NCBI GenBank assembly: GCA_964019695.1 | Contig: OZ026525.1 | Coordinates: 84,640,279-84,704,278 of the forward strand | Source: Loripinus fragilis | Lineage: Eukaryota > Mollusca > Bivalvia > Lucinida > Lucinidae | Reading direction: 5' to 3' | DNA: 64,000 bases | Shown: positions 10,678-22,965 of the stretch, in pieces | How the letters are laid out: each line of letters opens with the position of its first letter | Position numbering within the stretch: position 1 is the stretch's first letter | Made by a program: the position numbers and the translations under genes | Notes under the pieces: generated by a model | Database searches by the model: none | Seen by the model: the letters and a program-made list of their open reading frames with translations, nothing else | Told to the model about the DNA's origin: nothing

Positions 10678-11838
10678 ATGGAACTATTTTTCTGTGTGTT
10701 TGTTTTCACTTTGATATTTCTATTGATTCTGCTTCTGGTGCTTTTATGGAAAATGTTAGGAATACTGGACATTGCACCTAAATTATATTACAAAGATTCA
10801 GATTTAACAAAGCATTTACTACAAACGTGTATCAGTTTGAAAAAGCCATTTAGACCTAAAGTCTGGATGTCACATAGTTATATTCAAACGCTCATAGGAT
10901 ACTTCAAGTCTCCAACTAAAGAGACAACGTTCACACGCGAGTATATCCAAATGATCGATAAAGGAATAGTGGCTATTGATTGGTTGGATAATTCTAAGTT
11001 CAAAGTGCGTAAAAGTAGTCCCATAATCGTGATATTTCCTCGCTTGACGGGAGATGCGCTTTCTGTTAGCCATATATGTCTGATGGCAGCCCAAAAAGGC
11101 TTTCGAACGGTTGTATTGAACAGCAGGGGACACGGGTCGAGCTATTTGTCGACCCCGAAACTAACGAGTCCTGGAGATCCAACAGACGCACGACAGGCAC
11201 TATGTTATATTTCGCAAAAATATCCGAAAGTAAACATTATAGGTGTAGGAATAGGAGCAGGATGTGCGTTGATGTTTTCATATCTCGGTGAATACGGGTC
11301 CTCATCTCTATTGAAGGCAGCTGTATGTGTGTCCCCTTCATACGACAACAACGACTCTCTGTCTGACAACATTCCGAAGTTCTACGAACTTCTCTTACTG
11401 TGTAGCCTTAAAAAGATGATTATGATTCATGCAAAATCTCTAGAAAAATTGATCAATATAAGAGATACTTTAAAAACATGGTCTTTAAAAGAGTTTGAAT
11501 TACAAGTATATTGTAAAATGTATGGACTCGACACATTCCAAACTTTCTGGGAGGAAAATGATCCCATGCGTGACGTAGATGATATCGCTGTTCCCGTGCT
11601 ATGTATAAATAGTTTAGACGATCCGGTTATAGTTAAAGATAATATTTCTTTAGATCTGTTCAAATTCTACCCAAACTTGCTGCTCGTAACTCTGGATAGA
11701 GGCGGCCATTGTGGATTTGTGGAAAATTTAAGTGGTGTTTCTTGGGCGGATCGACTCGTGACAGAGTACATTGAAAATGTTTTGGAATTTATTTTGCGAG
11801 GCAAATCTTGGATATTGAAAAATGGCCAGATATCTTGA
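10678..11838 (+). CDS. ABHD1/ABHD3-type alpha/beta hydrolase, probable pseudoenzyme
   Basis: The 386-codon frame is intact, at about the usual family length of 400. Residues 3-27 are a strongly hydrophobic membrane anchor, fitting the single-pass N terminus of ABHD1/2/3 proteins. Family landmarks follow in order: an FTREY...DWL strand (about 81-101), 'PRLTGD' in place of the usual P/H-GLTG oxyanion loop (about 122-127), 'NSRGHGSSYLSTPKL' (about 149-163), the nucleophile elbow GVGIGAG (189-195), SLDDPV (312-317, acid D314 or D315) and GGHCGF (342-347, base H344). In active relatives the elbow is G-x-S-x-G; here codon 191 (11248-11250) is gga, glycine. Acid and base remain, so loss of catalysis or a changed role is inferred. 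The coding region has no intron. ABHD3 relatives act on phospholipids and yeast relatives on acyl esters; substrate here is unknown. Confidence 0.88.
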   Translation: MELFFCVFVFTLIFLLILLLVLLWKMLGILDIAPKLYYKDSDLTKHLLQTCISLKKPFRPKVWMSHSYIQTLIGYFKSPTKETTFTREYIQMIDKGIVAIDWLDNSKFKVRKSSPIIVIFPRLTGDALSVSHICLMAAQKGFRTVVLNSRGHGSSYLSTPKLTSPGDPTDARQALCYISQKYPKVNIIGVGIGAGCALMFSYLGEYGSSSLLKAAVCVSPSYDNNDSLSDNIPKFYELLLLCSLKKMIMIHAKSLEKLINIRDTLKTWSLKEFELQVYCKMYGLDTFQTFWEENDPMRDVDDIAVPVLCINSLDDPVIVKDNISLDLFKFYPNLLLVTLDRGGHCGFVENLSGVSWADRLVTEYIENVLEFILRGKSWILKNGQIS

Positions 11839-14546
11839 TACATGTTTATCGTGATATCTTGTCGCTTTATATTTAAAGATGGTCTGGATGTACGGAAAAA
11901 GCATTGGCACAGAACGACCTGTGCACCCACGCAGTCAGACAAGCCCCATTTTCATAGGCTTTGTTGTTACTTTTATAATTGGACCTCTACGCAAGAAAAC
12001 CTTTCTTCGGGGATAAAGCTCAAAAACTAGCTTGCTCAGCTACAAAGACTAGCTAGAGCATTGGAATTTTGTACGTAGCAAGTTAAATTATTATATTTTC
12101 CAGTGAACGAACAACAAATGCACTGACCAGGCTGCGCAGGTACGTAAATGTATCATGCTCATAAATATTAAAATGCCTTCAATTGTTGGCATTGTAACAT
12201 TTATGTGTGATCAATACACTGTGACATCTGAGAATTTGAATACCAGAATGATCTTTATTTTGCAGCATTTTAGATTATATGAGCAATGGAAAGTCCATAC
12301 TCAGTTGCGTTGTGCATTAAGTTTTATAACCTCGGGGTCTGGTTCGAGGCTTCATGTTCCGAATTTATAAACCTTTTCATTCTCAACTCTACTGATCACG
12401 AACTTTCAACTACAGGTTTGAGATGGTAAAAGCATACATGCTCAGCTACACAGTCCAGCTAGATTTATCTTTGAGTAAACATTACTCAATAGATAGCAAT
12501 GAAAATCACAAACTTCCTCAACTTCAAAATTACTTTATAAAGATGAAGAGGAGTTAAATGGTGTTTAGAGAACGTCGTGGATTTAATGTTTTTCCCCTTA
12601 CACTTGGCCTAAAAAAAGGTGTGTTGACCCTAGCCGACCGACTCTGACTTTTTGGGCTGATCCTGCAACTTTTATGGCGATTTTACAAAAAAAAATCCCA
12701 TACCGAACGGCCCTTTTGAATTTCATTTTTCTAAAGGGTATTTCAAACTAAGGGAAAATGTGCTTTATTACATCACTTTTTCTTCCTAAACTTTCTAAAG
12801 TTTATTATATTTTACCCTGTTTATCAATTTTGACCTCCTTTTCACGTTATAATAATATTGAACCATAAAAATATTAGATGATCTACCGACTCAGATTTTG
12901 CTGAAATATGCTCAAGACTACTATGGTCAGGTACTCTTTAATTTTGGATAGTTTCTAGCAATTTCGCCTTATTAAGCAAAGGCTCGACTTATTAACTCAA
13001 ATATGCATCATAAATTGAAATGTCGACTTAATAACTCCGTGTTTTTTACTTATTAAATCAAAATTTCGACTTACTAAATCAAAAATTCAATATATATGCA
13101 ATCAAAAGGGACTGGTACTAACGTCCCGAGTATGGTAGTTGACATAATCAGAGAACGTTACTGTAGTCTATAATGATATAGTCAGCATTTTGAAAGTTGT
13201 ACTGCTTACTACAGTTATACTATGCACAATAAGTTTAGCAATTCATATGTTTCGCATCTTTTTTGCGCTCATCTTTGTGCAGTGCCGATCAATTTCAATT
13301 GCAATGACGAGAACAGGGTTATAGGCAAATGAAACCAGACGTCATCCTTTAAATACGCATTTGGGGAGAGCAAAAATTGCAGAAGGGGTCAGTAAGCAAA
13401 ATCACATCCGTTGTAAGTAATGCTAAAATGATGATAAGCATGTGATTTTTCGTATGGCGGTCTTTCATCTTCCTCATTCATCATACGCCTATAAAAACTA
13501 TTGGGTATGTAACAGATGCGATAGAGATTTCATGCTGTAAAAATCAGCTGCCATCAATGACGTCAAAACGTAGTCATCATTTGATTAAACTTCTAATGTT
13601 AATTGGCATTTCAATTCAACAGAGTATCAATTTACTAAGATATCATAGGCTTACAATGCAACTCATCTTATGGTTGATTAGAACCTTAAGTTACTGAAAA
13701 ATAGTGCGACGCATTTGCGAGATAACGGTGACATTAGATTTTATCTCTCGGCTCGTGCACTGTAGTAGTGAGGATGTTTCATTCAACAGTATTTGTCTGA
13801 ATGTGTTGGAAGGCATCAAGCAGTTTTACTTGCTAATGTGGTTCAAGAAAACCCGACTAGAAACACGGTTTAAAGGCGATAACGTAAAAGCATTAGTACA
13901 AAACGTCAAATTGTGAAAACTTGGTCCTTTATTTCTCTGAGAAAGTTAAGAAAATTGCAGCATTTCCTATGGTTTTTTTTTTGGTTTTCAGTGACCAAAC
14001 AAACGTTTGAAAATGGTCTCGGCTTCCCTCAATGATCAGATATACCCACGTTACCCGCTAGTCTTAAAATTAAACGTCACTTTAGCACGGCCGCTGCGTT
14101 TGGTAATTCTGTGATTTTATAAATGGAAGATCTTGTCAGATGATCGGCGCTTGTATCTTCATGAAAGCAAATGAACCTCCAGATCTGATGTGGATGGGCG
14201 CACCCATACAAAACATTGTGCATAGTATATTTACATGTAGTCAAGTACTTCAGACTTAATCAAGGCTTCGGATGTTTATCGCGACAAAATATCGCCTGCT
14301 GTATCGTAAAGCGTCGTTGTGGTGAAAGTATGCGGCCAAATGTCTGTATCCCGAAGTTAGTCCTTGGCGTAAGCATTTAGATGTAGCAGATAACATGTAT
14401 ATTTCCTAGCTGTAAAAGCAAACGAACACTAAACACCTTATGGTGTATTAATTTATGATTTATTCATTTTGTATGCATACTAATTGTATTGTCCCAATTT
14501 TCAAAACTTATATTTCGCTTTGTAAGTTTTACAGCTTATGTCACAA
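11839..14546. other. Intergenic; no gene supported
   Basis: Several 60-70-codon frames occur, but none has a recognised domain. Around 12960-13090 the word 'cgacttattaa' and variants recur five or six times with spacing of 30-50 bp, a degenerate minisatellite. A strong AATAAA signal close behind the hydrolase stop was not found. Confidence 0.4.
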
Positions 14547-14787
14547 TTGAGCCGCAGCATGAGATTTCCAACAATGTGGTATGTGCGACCAGCAAAGCCT
14601 CAGATCAGCCTGCGCATACGCACAGTCTGATCAGAGCCTTTGCTAGTCGCTTGAGTATTCTATGATTGATAAGCTACTGACTGAACAGCATTTGGAGTTT
14701 CTAAGCTTAAAAGGAGGCTGCAGAGGCTCGTCCGAGTCTACACATGTCAAAATGTCAAATTGTTGGAAATCTCATTCCGCGGCTCAA
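14547..14787 (-). mobile_element. Rep-C MITE, copy 3 (inverted)
   Basis: It begins 'ttgagccgcagcatgagatt' and ends 'ctcattccgcggctcaa'. Outer termini are complementary with a few mismatches. The interior is the reverse complement of the 9571 copy. Confidence 0.85.
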
Positions 14788-15354
14788 TTACAACTTGATG
14801 GATGAATTTATAATAGTCATGAATACAGGCTGAATTACTTTGTGCAATTTTTAAACACATGCAGCATATTTTGGTCTCCTCTTGTAGCAAAACCTTTAAT
14901 TCGTGTATTATATAAACGGGTTTGGCGATTTAACACTGATATGAACGGAATAATGCATTTCAGTTGATAATTAATTGGAGGGTTTGATATACGATCCTAG
15001 ACTGCATAAAATACATATCGTAATGAGCATCTGCTTGTTCAAAAAACAACAACACAAACAACAACAAAAATAATCGAGCAAACTAAGTAATATAATTAAA
15101 CAAACAAACAAAAATAAACAAAACAAAACATATAAAACGTGAAAACAAACAATCATTGACAAGCAAGTAAACAAGTAAACAAAATAATAAAGAGCACACC
15201 ATAAGCAAACTAGATTTAGTATAGATTAAAGCCATACAAAGGTAAATACTCATGTTCATATGTAGGGTTCGGGAACACGTGACTTTTTTACGTCATAATT
15301 TATTGCAGTAAGGGCGTATCCATCTTGGAAATTTTCTTACGATGGCATCACAAA
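14788..15354. other. No gene; A/C-rich low-complexity patch
   Basis: From about 15040 to 15190 the + strand is a degenerate (aaac)n-like tract of 'aaacaaacaaa' and 'caaacaacaac' words. It gives a long but meaningless open frame on the minus strand (14971-15174). Confidence 0.6.
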
Positions 15355-15572
15355 ATAAGAAAGATGGCAAAGATCAGTAATCGATACAATCAAGCACCAC
15401 ACCTGACCCAGGATACCAATGGGAAAGTGACAACTTCACAATTCGACATCACAAACTAGAGCAAAGGGGTCAGCCCTTTCCCAGCAGGTGACCACAAGGC
15501 ATCAATAAACAGACGCAGACGAAAGCCTAACAAAAACAAGACAGAAATAACGTAAATGATCACGGGTTCAAC
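15355..15572 (-). mobile_element. Rep-A retroposon, 5'-truncated
   Basis: Read on the minus strand it ends 'tgatctttgccatctttctt'-like, after 'cctgggtcaggtgtggtg' and 'ttgtatcgat'. This 3' block is shared with copies at 22143, 23697, 27086, 29109, 29910, 32834, 37511 and 37697. Inconstant 5' ends with a constant 3' end are typical of non-LTR retroposition. No coding frame was recognised. Confidence 0.7.
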
Positions 15573-15917
15573 CACCGTGATATGGACCAGTGCACGACCA
15601 GGTTAGTAGTAGATGTCTGTAATAAACGGCAAGCCTATCCTTGAGTGAGATTTCTCTTTCTTGCACACAGGATAAGGATATCTGATACTTTATTCTTGGA
15701 TAGAAAATCTTATCTTACCCATGTAATCCTACCAAAGCTGTCACGTGAGGGATGTAAATTTGTTGTATTGGAATCGTAAAGTGACGTCATTGTTATGTTA
15801 AAGTGACGTTATTATGTTACATGTCGCGTCTCAGCGTATTCCAGAACTTCGGGGAGTTTTTTTTAATATGAAAATGCGTTATTTAATGGTATGCAAGAAG
15901 AAGAATATATTATATAT

Positions 15918-16018
15918 GTGATAATGGGATAGAAAAATCCGTCCCTCGCGATCACCTCAGCAAGCCTCGTGGGGCCAAACTGTGATTCTTGGGACGGATT
16001 TTTCTATTCCATCCTCAC
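15918..16018. repeat. Short hairpin-ended repeat (Rep-D), copy 1
   Basis: 'gggatagaaaaatccgtccc' at the left faces 'gggacggatttttctattcc' at the right, a near-perfect stem of about 20 bp. A relative with a roughly 500-bp interior lies at 23925-24480; it shares 'agcaagcctc' and the right-hand 'tctattcc' end. Confidence 0.7.
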
Positions 16019-16383
16019 AATCACGATGGATTCTTATAGTCTTGCATTGGCAGGCTGATGATGGATTATTTTTCTCCGACTTTTCCAACTTAGCTCCTGT
16101 CAGCTTTTTTATCATCTGTAAGGAAACAAGGAATTCATCTGGCTTATATGCAACAGGGCCTTTAATTTAATATTTTATGAATCAAAAATACTGACCCCGT
16201 GACCAGATATCGCAAGTCTCGTAGACAGCTACGAAGTTGTTAAACGGTCATCTCTGTTTCCAGCAAGGAGGCACTTGTTACTTTGATAATATTTAAGTGT
16301 CACTGAAAATTGGGACGTCCAGGATGAGGCTTGTCTTGTAGGCTACTGATTCTACATAGGAGTTTCTTCACCCTCCATCTACT

Positions 16384-16826
16384 ACTGTGTTTCCAGGTTT
16401 CAAGTGACCCCCATTTTTCTTTTATTTAACAACTTTAATTCTTACTAATACGATCGATGTTTAGCCCATCGGTGTAAATGTATGCCGCGTAACTAAAACT
16501 TATTTTTGGGAGCATCCCTTATTTTGAACCACAGGAGCTTGAAGTTCTGTCCTTAAATTACCCCTATAGCCTCAAAACCAAAAGCTCACAATGTCATTAC
16601 GTAGTAATGACCAGGAGTGAAACTAAATTTCAGGCACCTTTGAATCGCCGTTACCAGGACGTTTTTGGCGAAAATGAACATCTAACCATAAAAACTATGT
16701 CAACAGGTCATGCGAGGAATGGATAACTTTTTCTGACATATCACTGAATTAAAATATTGAGCGTTTGAAAATAAGCAAAAAGTTACGGTAGTCATTCCGG
16801 CTCCAGTATCCGGTTGTGACGCAGCG
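16384..16826 (+). repeat. Rep-E repeat, left member of a long-range inverted pair
   Basis: It opens with 'tgtttccaggtttcaagtg', continues through 'gccgcgtaactaaaac' and 'acaggagcttgaagttct', then the self-complementary 'tcattacgtagtaatga' and 'ccaggagtgaaacta', and closes near 'ctccagtatccggttgtgac'. The same blocks occur inverted at 20717-21242. The first two blocks also follow the zinc-finger exon at 43120-43210 and 47460-47545. Confidence 0.7.
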
Positions 16827-18239
16827 AAAACGAGCCTTTCTCACATTTGGAGAAATTAAATGTTGAAAAACTATAAAATGATTCACCGTTGGCCAAAAAA
16901 TACGACGGCCAGTTAAAAGTCTTCAGAACATTAAATGAACTCAATCCGGACCCATATCCATACCTTTGCTTGTCAGGAAAAAAATCTTTTTATCATAGCA
17001 CAAACGGTTGTTGTTTTCAAAAATATCCGCGTCGTGACGTTATGTTTACATACGCACCGGTTGATTGTAAATCGATTTCAAGCTACGAGGCGACCAACGG
17101 GGTTTATCAAAGATAATTCTTACGTCGCCCTGGATGTCGATATGTGGTGCCCCGATGTCGTGGTGGTGGTGCGCGCGTGTGTGTGTGTGTGGGGGGTGCT
17201 CTTGTTGGGGGGGGGGGGGGTGTTTGTGTAAGTCGAGACACATTTGAGCTTCAATAAACATGGGTGGCCCGAATCTGAAATCGTAGTGTTACATGTATAA
17301 AATAATTATGAGTGGCGAGTTCGATCCCGGGCCGGTCCCATACTTTCGTGGAGATTGATCATGAACTCATTTTTACAGTCATTCTCCTTCCTTCCGATGA
17401 TTCATTCAATAAGGGCTGTTTTCATATGCGCACAAAGTACTAACCGCTTTTTCAAGCTTGTCCAGGAATAGCGTAGGCCTAGTGCTTTGGGCAGATCAAT
17501 TTATTATAGTTCTCAGGAATAGACTCTATAAAACTGAGTCTGCAGTTTCTAATATTGTAGGTTCTCTCTATTTCTGAAGGATCCGTTTTTCAATATTATC
17601 TACTTTCCCCTGCAAATTCGAGATAACTTGTACTGAGATATTTCTGTGAAATAATATTTGGGCAGCTCTCCGTAATGTCATAAACTCTTGATAAGGACTC
17701 GTCGCGACAATTGCGACCAGGTTATGCTCAAACGAGCCTGATCAGCTACAAGGACTAGCTAAAATATTGAAAGCATGACTTTAACTACTGACTTATCCAA
17801 AGAGCGATTATCAAATGCATGGATCAGAGGCTATGCGGATGCGTAGTCTGGTCCGCGCTTTTGTTGTTTAAGTGCAACAAAATCAAGATTTACAGATTTT
17901 GCTATTTACTAAAGGTTGTTCAAAACTCACGTTAGACCATTCCCAGCCAGCATATAGTGTCGGACCAACATCGTCCCACCAGTGAGCCGATGGTGGCCCG
18001 CTTTTAGATTTTTACTGGGCACATACCTGAGTTGCGCGTTCGCTCGCTCTCCAGCTGCGAAAATGCGCAGTCTGTTCGCAGGTAGCCGACTTGATTGTTG
18101 CAAACGCACTCGGAGAAAGCAAACTGGATTGTAACTGTTGTCTTAGATTCTAGTAGATCTTATAATTTTCCATTCTTTGCAAAACATATAGAACCTCATG
18201 ATCTGATAGCACGAGCTGCCTTTGGTTAACTGCAATAGC
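16827..18239. other. No gene supported; GT/G low-complexity tract at 17160-17225
   Basis: Open frames at 16889-17231 run into a 'tggtggtggtgcgcgcgtgt' tract followed by GT and G runs, so their apparent coding length is low complexity. A Rep-C-like word 'gctcaaacgagcctgatc' occurs near 17727. No exon-like segment was recognised. Confidence 0.45.
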
Positions 18240-18390
18240 AATGCCGGTACGCACCGGCGTCACTGCGTTGTGTCCTTGAGCAAGAACATTAATCCTAGCT
18301 TAGTACTGGTTCAACCTAGGAAGACCCGTCCCTTTATAACTGAAAGATTGTTGATGGGACGTAAAGAAACAAACAAACTAACAAACAAAA
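18240..18390 (+). mobile_element. SINE with V-domain-like core (Rep-F), copy 1
   Basis: It contains 'cgttgtgtccttgagcaag', which resembles the conserved core of V-SINEs, then 'cttagtactggttcaacc' and 'aggaagacccgtccc'. It ends in an (aaac)n-type tail ('aaacaaacaaac'). The tRNA-like 5' part is lost or too diverged in this copy. Other copies are at 44030, 48372 and 58668 (inverted). Confidence 0.7.
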
Positions 18391-19135
18391 TTCTGGTACT
18401 TTTTTCTGCCGACGTTAGAAGGAGACTATTAAAATAGGCCTGTCTGTCTGTGCGTCCGTTCGTAGAACTTTGTGGGCGCAATTTTTCGACCCTTTTTCTT
18501 TACCATTCAGATGCGCATGTGGCGTGGAAATATCGTCAATTTCTCTTTATTTTTATTTTTATTTTTTTCACTTTTGAATTTTGGGTTATTGGGTACTCTG
18601 TGAGCGCAACTCATCGCACAGTATACCGATCTTTTTGAAACTTTGTAAGTCTTTCGTTTATGGTCTGGATATACCGGTATAAATATGCATGTGGCTTGGA
18701 CACTACACGCCTATCATCACATCTTTAATAACACAAGACTTTTAGCATGTGTACGCGCCGATGTTAATGCCGACGATGCTAATGGGAACCTAAGCAAATG
18801 CTTTGATGCAAACAGAAGACCAGACGGGCTGTGGACGGGATAGGTGCCGTGGTATTCAAAAGTATATGTATAAGAATAAACGAGAGAATGTTTAGGCCCC
18901 GGGATCGGTGGGGGAGAAAATGGCCTGTCCCGGGTTTCGGGGACTAAAACAACACAGAAGAGTACATTCTTCAAGATGGGTGTCTTTTTGGGTAGACCAC
19001 ACTGGAAGAGAGATATTATACGGATAAGTAACCGATTGAGGAGAACTGGGCAACAACGGGTACTATAACTAAGATTCCAACCCGGGTCCTCGCCACTCTC
19101 CCCAACCCTACTCCGAAAACCCCACCCACAACCCT

Positions 19136-19500
19136 GGGGGGGGGGGTACTCTGATATTTTCATACATACGTAGGCTCGGGTCATTTTTTGGGGTTAAAAT
19201 TTTGAATTTCAATACTTTTTGGGGTTTTCAGAAAAATAAATATTTTTTGGGGTATGAAGATTTTGTGGATATTTTTTTTTGGTCATCACTTAATTGGACT
19301 ATATTTAGGGGTCATTTCTATGCATTTTAGGGTCTTTTCTTAAGGTCAAGGTACAGAATATGGGATATTTTTGGGGTTGCTAAAATTTCAAATGTTTTTT
19401 TTGAGATGCTTGAAATTCCTGATATTTTTGGGGGGTGAACGGTAGATGCTGGGCCCGAGCCTACATATGAAGAAAACATGAGAGTACCCCCCCCCCCCCC
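19136..19500. repeat. Foldback element with G/C-run ends (Rep-I), long copy
   Basis: It starts with a G run, 'tactctgatattttcatac' and 'atacgtaggctcggg'. It ends with 'cccgagcctacatatg', 'aaacatgagagta' and a C run. The interior carries 'ttttggggt' repeats. Shorter copies of about 235 bp lie at 44510-44744 and 48856-49087. Confidence 0.8.
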
Positions 19501-20716
19501 TCCGGGCCCACAACACACCAACTCATCAGCACATCACGTTATGCACCTGTCAATGTTTTCTCCGAAAAGGGGAACGGCAAAATACCCATGGGGATTTAGA
19601 CAATTAAAACAACCCAAACAAACTGAGGTTTAATTCCCCTCCCTTGGGTAAATACGTGTATGCATGGTGTATAAAATCCCTCGGACTGGTCATCAAATTG
19701 GTTATAATTTGATTAAGAAATTCCCAGATGAAGTATCGTAATTTCCCCACCCCAGAGATTAGGTGCTCTAAATCCGTGGGCGGTGAATTTGTTTGCAGTA
19801 AAATCTCCTTGTATCACCCCCAGCTCTAGGAGAAAACACTGATAGGTGCATTAGTATCATATTTTCATAGCCTTGCATCTTATTACATCTCACTGATAAC
19901 AGGTAGCCCCCCTTTCCTTTAGCAGTAGAACAGATTTTGATAGTTCTGTTATATTTTACAATATTCCCCCGTTGGAAGCCCCAATAAATTTATCGACCTG
20001 TACACGTCACATTATGACGTCATATATTTTCAAGGAAATGGCCTTGACAATCACATGTGTAAACATGGTAGAAATGACAAAAACAGTTTTAAAATAACTT
20101 GTTTGGAATATAATTGTGTTCTTTATGACTGTTGGAAGCAGCTTATTCTTGGAAAATACGTCTAGCTCAGAGCCCTCTAAACAGCGTTGTTGCTATAAAA
20201 ACGTGAAGGTAGGAATCTTGCACTATTTCTGTTAAAGGCTTTGTTTATATTTCCTTGACATAGTTTCTGTTCTGGGTTGTAGCTGGGAAACAAAAGCAAG
20301 CGAAGGGGGAGCCTGGAGTAGCCCTTCATAAATTCAACCGTTATTTCATTTGTGTGGGGAAACATAATCCGAAATACCTAGTAAGTCACTACGACGAACT
20401 TCCAGTGACCGGTTACTGGAGGTTAGGAAGATTTATTACGATTATTGTAGTCATATCAGTCGTTTTGATTGTAAGACAAGAGGACCCGGATAAAATACAA
20501 GATGCGTGTGGGTTGCTGAAATCGATAGGATTACAAACTGGCCAATTGGAGTAAAATATGCTTTCGCTTTTGGTTTATTCCTAAACAAAACATGTTTCCC
20601 GGTACCACATTGGCCAGAAATGTACAAATTATGGTTGTTCATTGCAATAGACATTGTCCTGTTTTTTTTTCAAACGTCGCCATCTTGGTCAGCGTAACGT
20701 CGAACATTTTACGTTG
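19501..20716. other. No gene supported
   Basis: Several short frames between 20177 and 20697 are open on both strands but show no known domain. The 66-codon frame at 20354-20554 has one hydrophobic stretch, but no homology I recognise. I see no convincing exon. Confidence 0.4.
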
Positions 20717-21242
20717 CCGTCACAACATTCACTGCTGATGACCGGAAACTGGAGCCGGAATGGCTGTCGAGAGCTTAGTTTCACTCCTGGTCATTACTAC
20801 GTAATGACATTATGAGATTTTCGGTTTTAGGGTTTAGAAGGGATTTTAGGATAGAACTTCAAGCTCCTGTGTTTGAACTAAGGCCCAAATGCCTTGCAAT
20901 TCAGAATAACTTAGTCTTTTTCCTTGAGTTATATACCCATTGGCGCCTCTATATTAGTTACATGTATCATAAGCACAATGCACGGATTTAAACTACTGAC
21001 TGGTAGTTTATTTATATATCGATAAGGTACACTTGGGGACTGATTCAAAGTGGAGGAACAAAAACGCGCAGAAATTCCATCTTATCCCAGCCTATATAAA
21101 AACTCAAACTTAAGTGAGAAAAAATATTCCAATTACGCGGTCTATATCTAAATTCATTTCTGTAATTTATTTTTCAATTAAAATAACCATTAAGGAATAA
21201 ACGGCAAAAAACGGGGGTCACGTTAACCCTGTAAGCACAGTA
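20717..21242 (-). repeat. Rep-E repeat, right member of the inverted pair
   Basis: The reverse complement gives the same block order as 16384-16826: 'cagg' then 'gtgaccccc' words at the far right, 'acaggagcttgaagttct', 'tcattacgtagtaatga', and 'ccaggagtgaaacta'. The stretch between 'ggagccggaatg' and 'agtttcactcc' is much shorter than in the left member. Confidence 0.65.
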
Positions 21243-22142
21243 GTTAGCTATTATACATTATTACACATCGACCAGTCTAGAATGTAATGCTATTTAAAAA
21301 TTCTCATTGATGTTAATTGTAAAGTACAGTTGCAAATATTATTGATCATTCCTTGTTATTTAAGCCAAATTGAATTTCGGACACGTCTCCGTTCGAGCAA
21401 GTGATGCCAATTCGTTGACAGGCATGATCATATCAAAGCAATGTTAGTTACGAATACAGTAAAACCTGTCTTAAGCAGCCAGTCACAAAAATGATTCGAC
21501 CTGCATTAAGCTAACCCATATGTCTTTAAGACATTTGTTCTGTCTTTTTTGAGTGGCCGCGTATGTCTATAGAGGATGGCTATGTTTCCGTGATGTTTCC
21601 GTGATGTTTCCGGGCATCACTCATATTTCAGACAGAATTCCAAAATACTGTAAGCAATAAAAATGCCATACATTTGGGTCATGAGATTTTGGTATTTATC
21701 GCATATGCACACTCAAGACTGTGCATGCCTTTTTTGCACAGTTTTGCCGAAGCCTGCGCTGTTCTCACGCCAACAGTGGAGACGTAGATGTAGGCTCCGA
21801 ACATAATTACGACATATATACTGTATAAGCCTAGCGTACTTTTTTTTGGACATGTGTAAACAGTGCAGACCCATATCAGACGCAGCAGAACACTGCGTCA
21901 GACCAGGATCTCCATGGTTGGCTTACACGAAAATATCAGCAAACAACCCTTAAAACGGTAATGGACTGGTCCAATTGATAATAGAGGGTTATTCCATTCG
22001 GATTAAATGGGTCAAGGTGAGTTCCAATTGATAGCTGTTAATGCGATATCAAAGAATGACAAATACAAACAGGAGATTTGTGTTACTTGTCGCATATATT
22101 ACATCTATTAAAAAAATATATGAGTAGCGAGTACGCGAGACA
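21243..22142. other. No gene seen; decayed repeats
   Basis: Pieces near 21700-21800 and 21850-21900 ('aacagtgcagacccatatca') look like relics of the same dispersed repeats as in the first 5 kb. A triplicated 'tgatgtttccg' lies at 21590-21612. Confidence 0.4.
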
Positions 22143-22426
22143 AGTAAGTAAGGGTGCAAAGATCAGGAATCGATACAATTAAGTACCGCACCTGACCCAG
22201 GATACCAATGGGAAAGTGACATACTCACAGCAGACACCACAAACGAGAGCCAAGAGGTCAGCCCTTTCCCAGCAGGTGACCACACAGCACAATTAAACAG
22301 ACGCGCACAAAGATATAACAAACACAAGACAGAACAAAAACATAAAATATCCACAAAAGAAGTACCGCCTTGGAACGGTCAGTAAAATATTTTACTGGAG
22401 GGCTTAAACCGGTTTAACGGCGCCAA
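22143..22426 (-). mobile_element. Rep-A retroposon, apparently full length (about 284 bp)
   Basis: On the minus strand it runs from 'ggcgccgttaaaccggttta', through 'gaccgttccaaggcggtact', 'ggtcacctgctgggaaaggg', 'gggtcaggtgcggtac' and 'ttgtatcgattcctgatctt', to a 3' 'ttacttacttg' tail. It is the best reference copy in the window. I saw no clear tRNA A/B boxes, so it may be the 3' part of a LINE or an unusual SINE. Confidence 0.75.
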
Positions 22427-22597
22427 CCTCGCCCTTAATTCAGATGTAGATCAAGACACATAGATATTTGGTTTGCATAAAAGACCCCTAACATATCAAT
22501 GCATCATCTCCTAAGATATAACAAGGAGATTAAGCAAAGAAAAGGACTCGACAGTAAATAAAACTGAATACCGGAGCAAAAGAAATCCAACAGGTAC

Positions 22598-22740
22598 ACC
22601 CCGGTGGGCCCGACAAACAGCCAAAGCATCAGGCCCCTACCATCTCATCAATAGATAAGTCTTTAAGTCGGAACCATCATAGAGTTTGAAGTCCGACCCA
22701 CCGGCGTGTAATTAAAGAGGAAAGCAAAGTTGCCAACCGT
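22598..22740. repeat. Rep-J dispersed repeat, copy 1
   Basis: It shares 'gtgggcccg...cagccaaag', 'cctgacccacc'-type words and 'aattaaagaggaaa' with 37569-37690, where the unit sits between two Rep-A pieces. Another trace lies near 50785 ('tatggtttcctctt', inverted). Confidence 0.55.
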
Positions 22741-22965
22741 GTACGACCTTACGCATATGCGATAAGTCCCATTTTTGTTTCGTGAAATTGACCGCAAAAC
22801 ATGATAAGTTTCATCCTCTGTATATCAGCTGTTCATTAATTAGGGAAGCAATTAGAAAATGCAAGGATCGCTTTACATCACTTGATGCTCTATTACGGAA
22901 GCTAATCAGACATCGGTGGACTCATAGCCGTAGCTTCAACAAAAGACATTTGAGTTATGCTTGAG

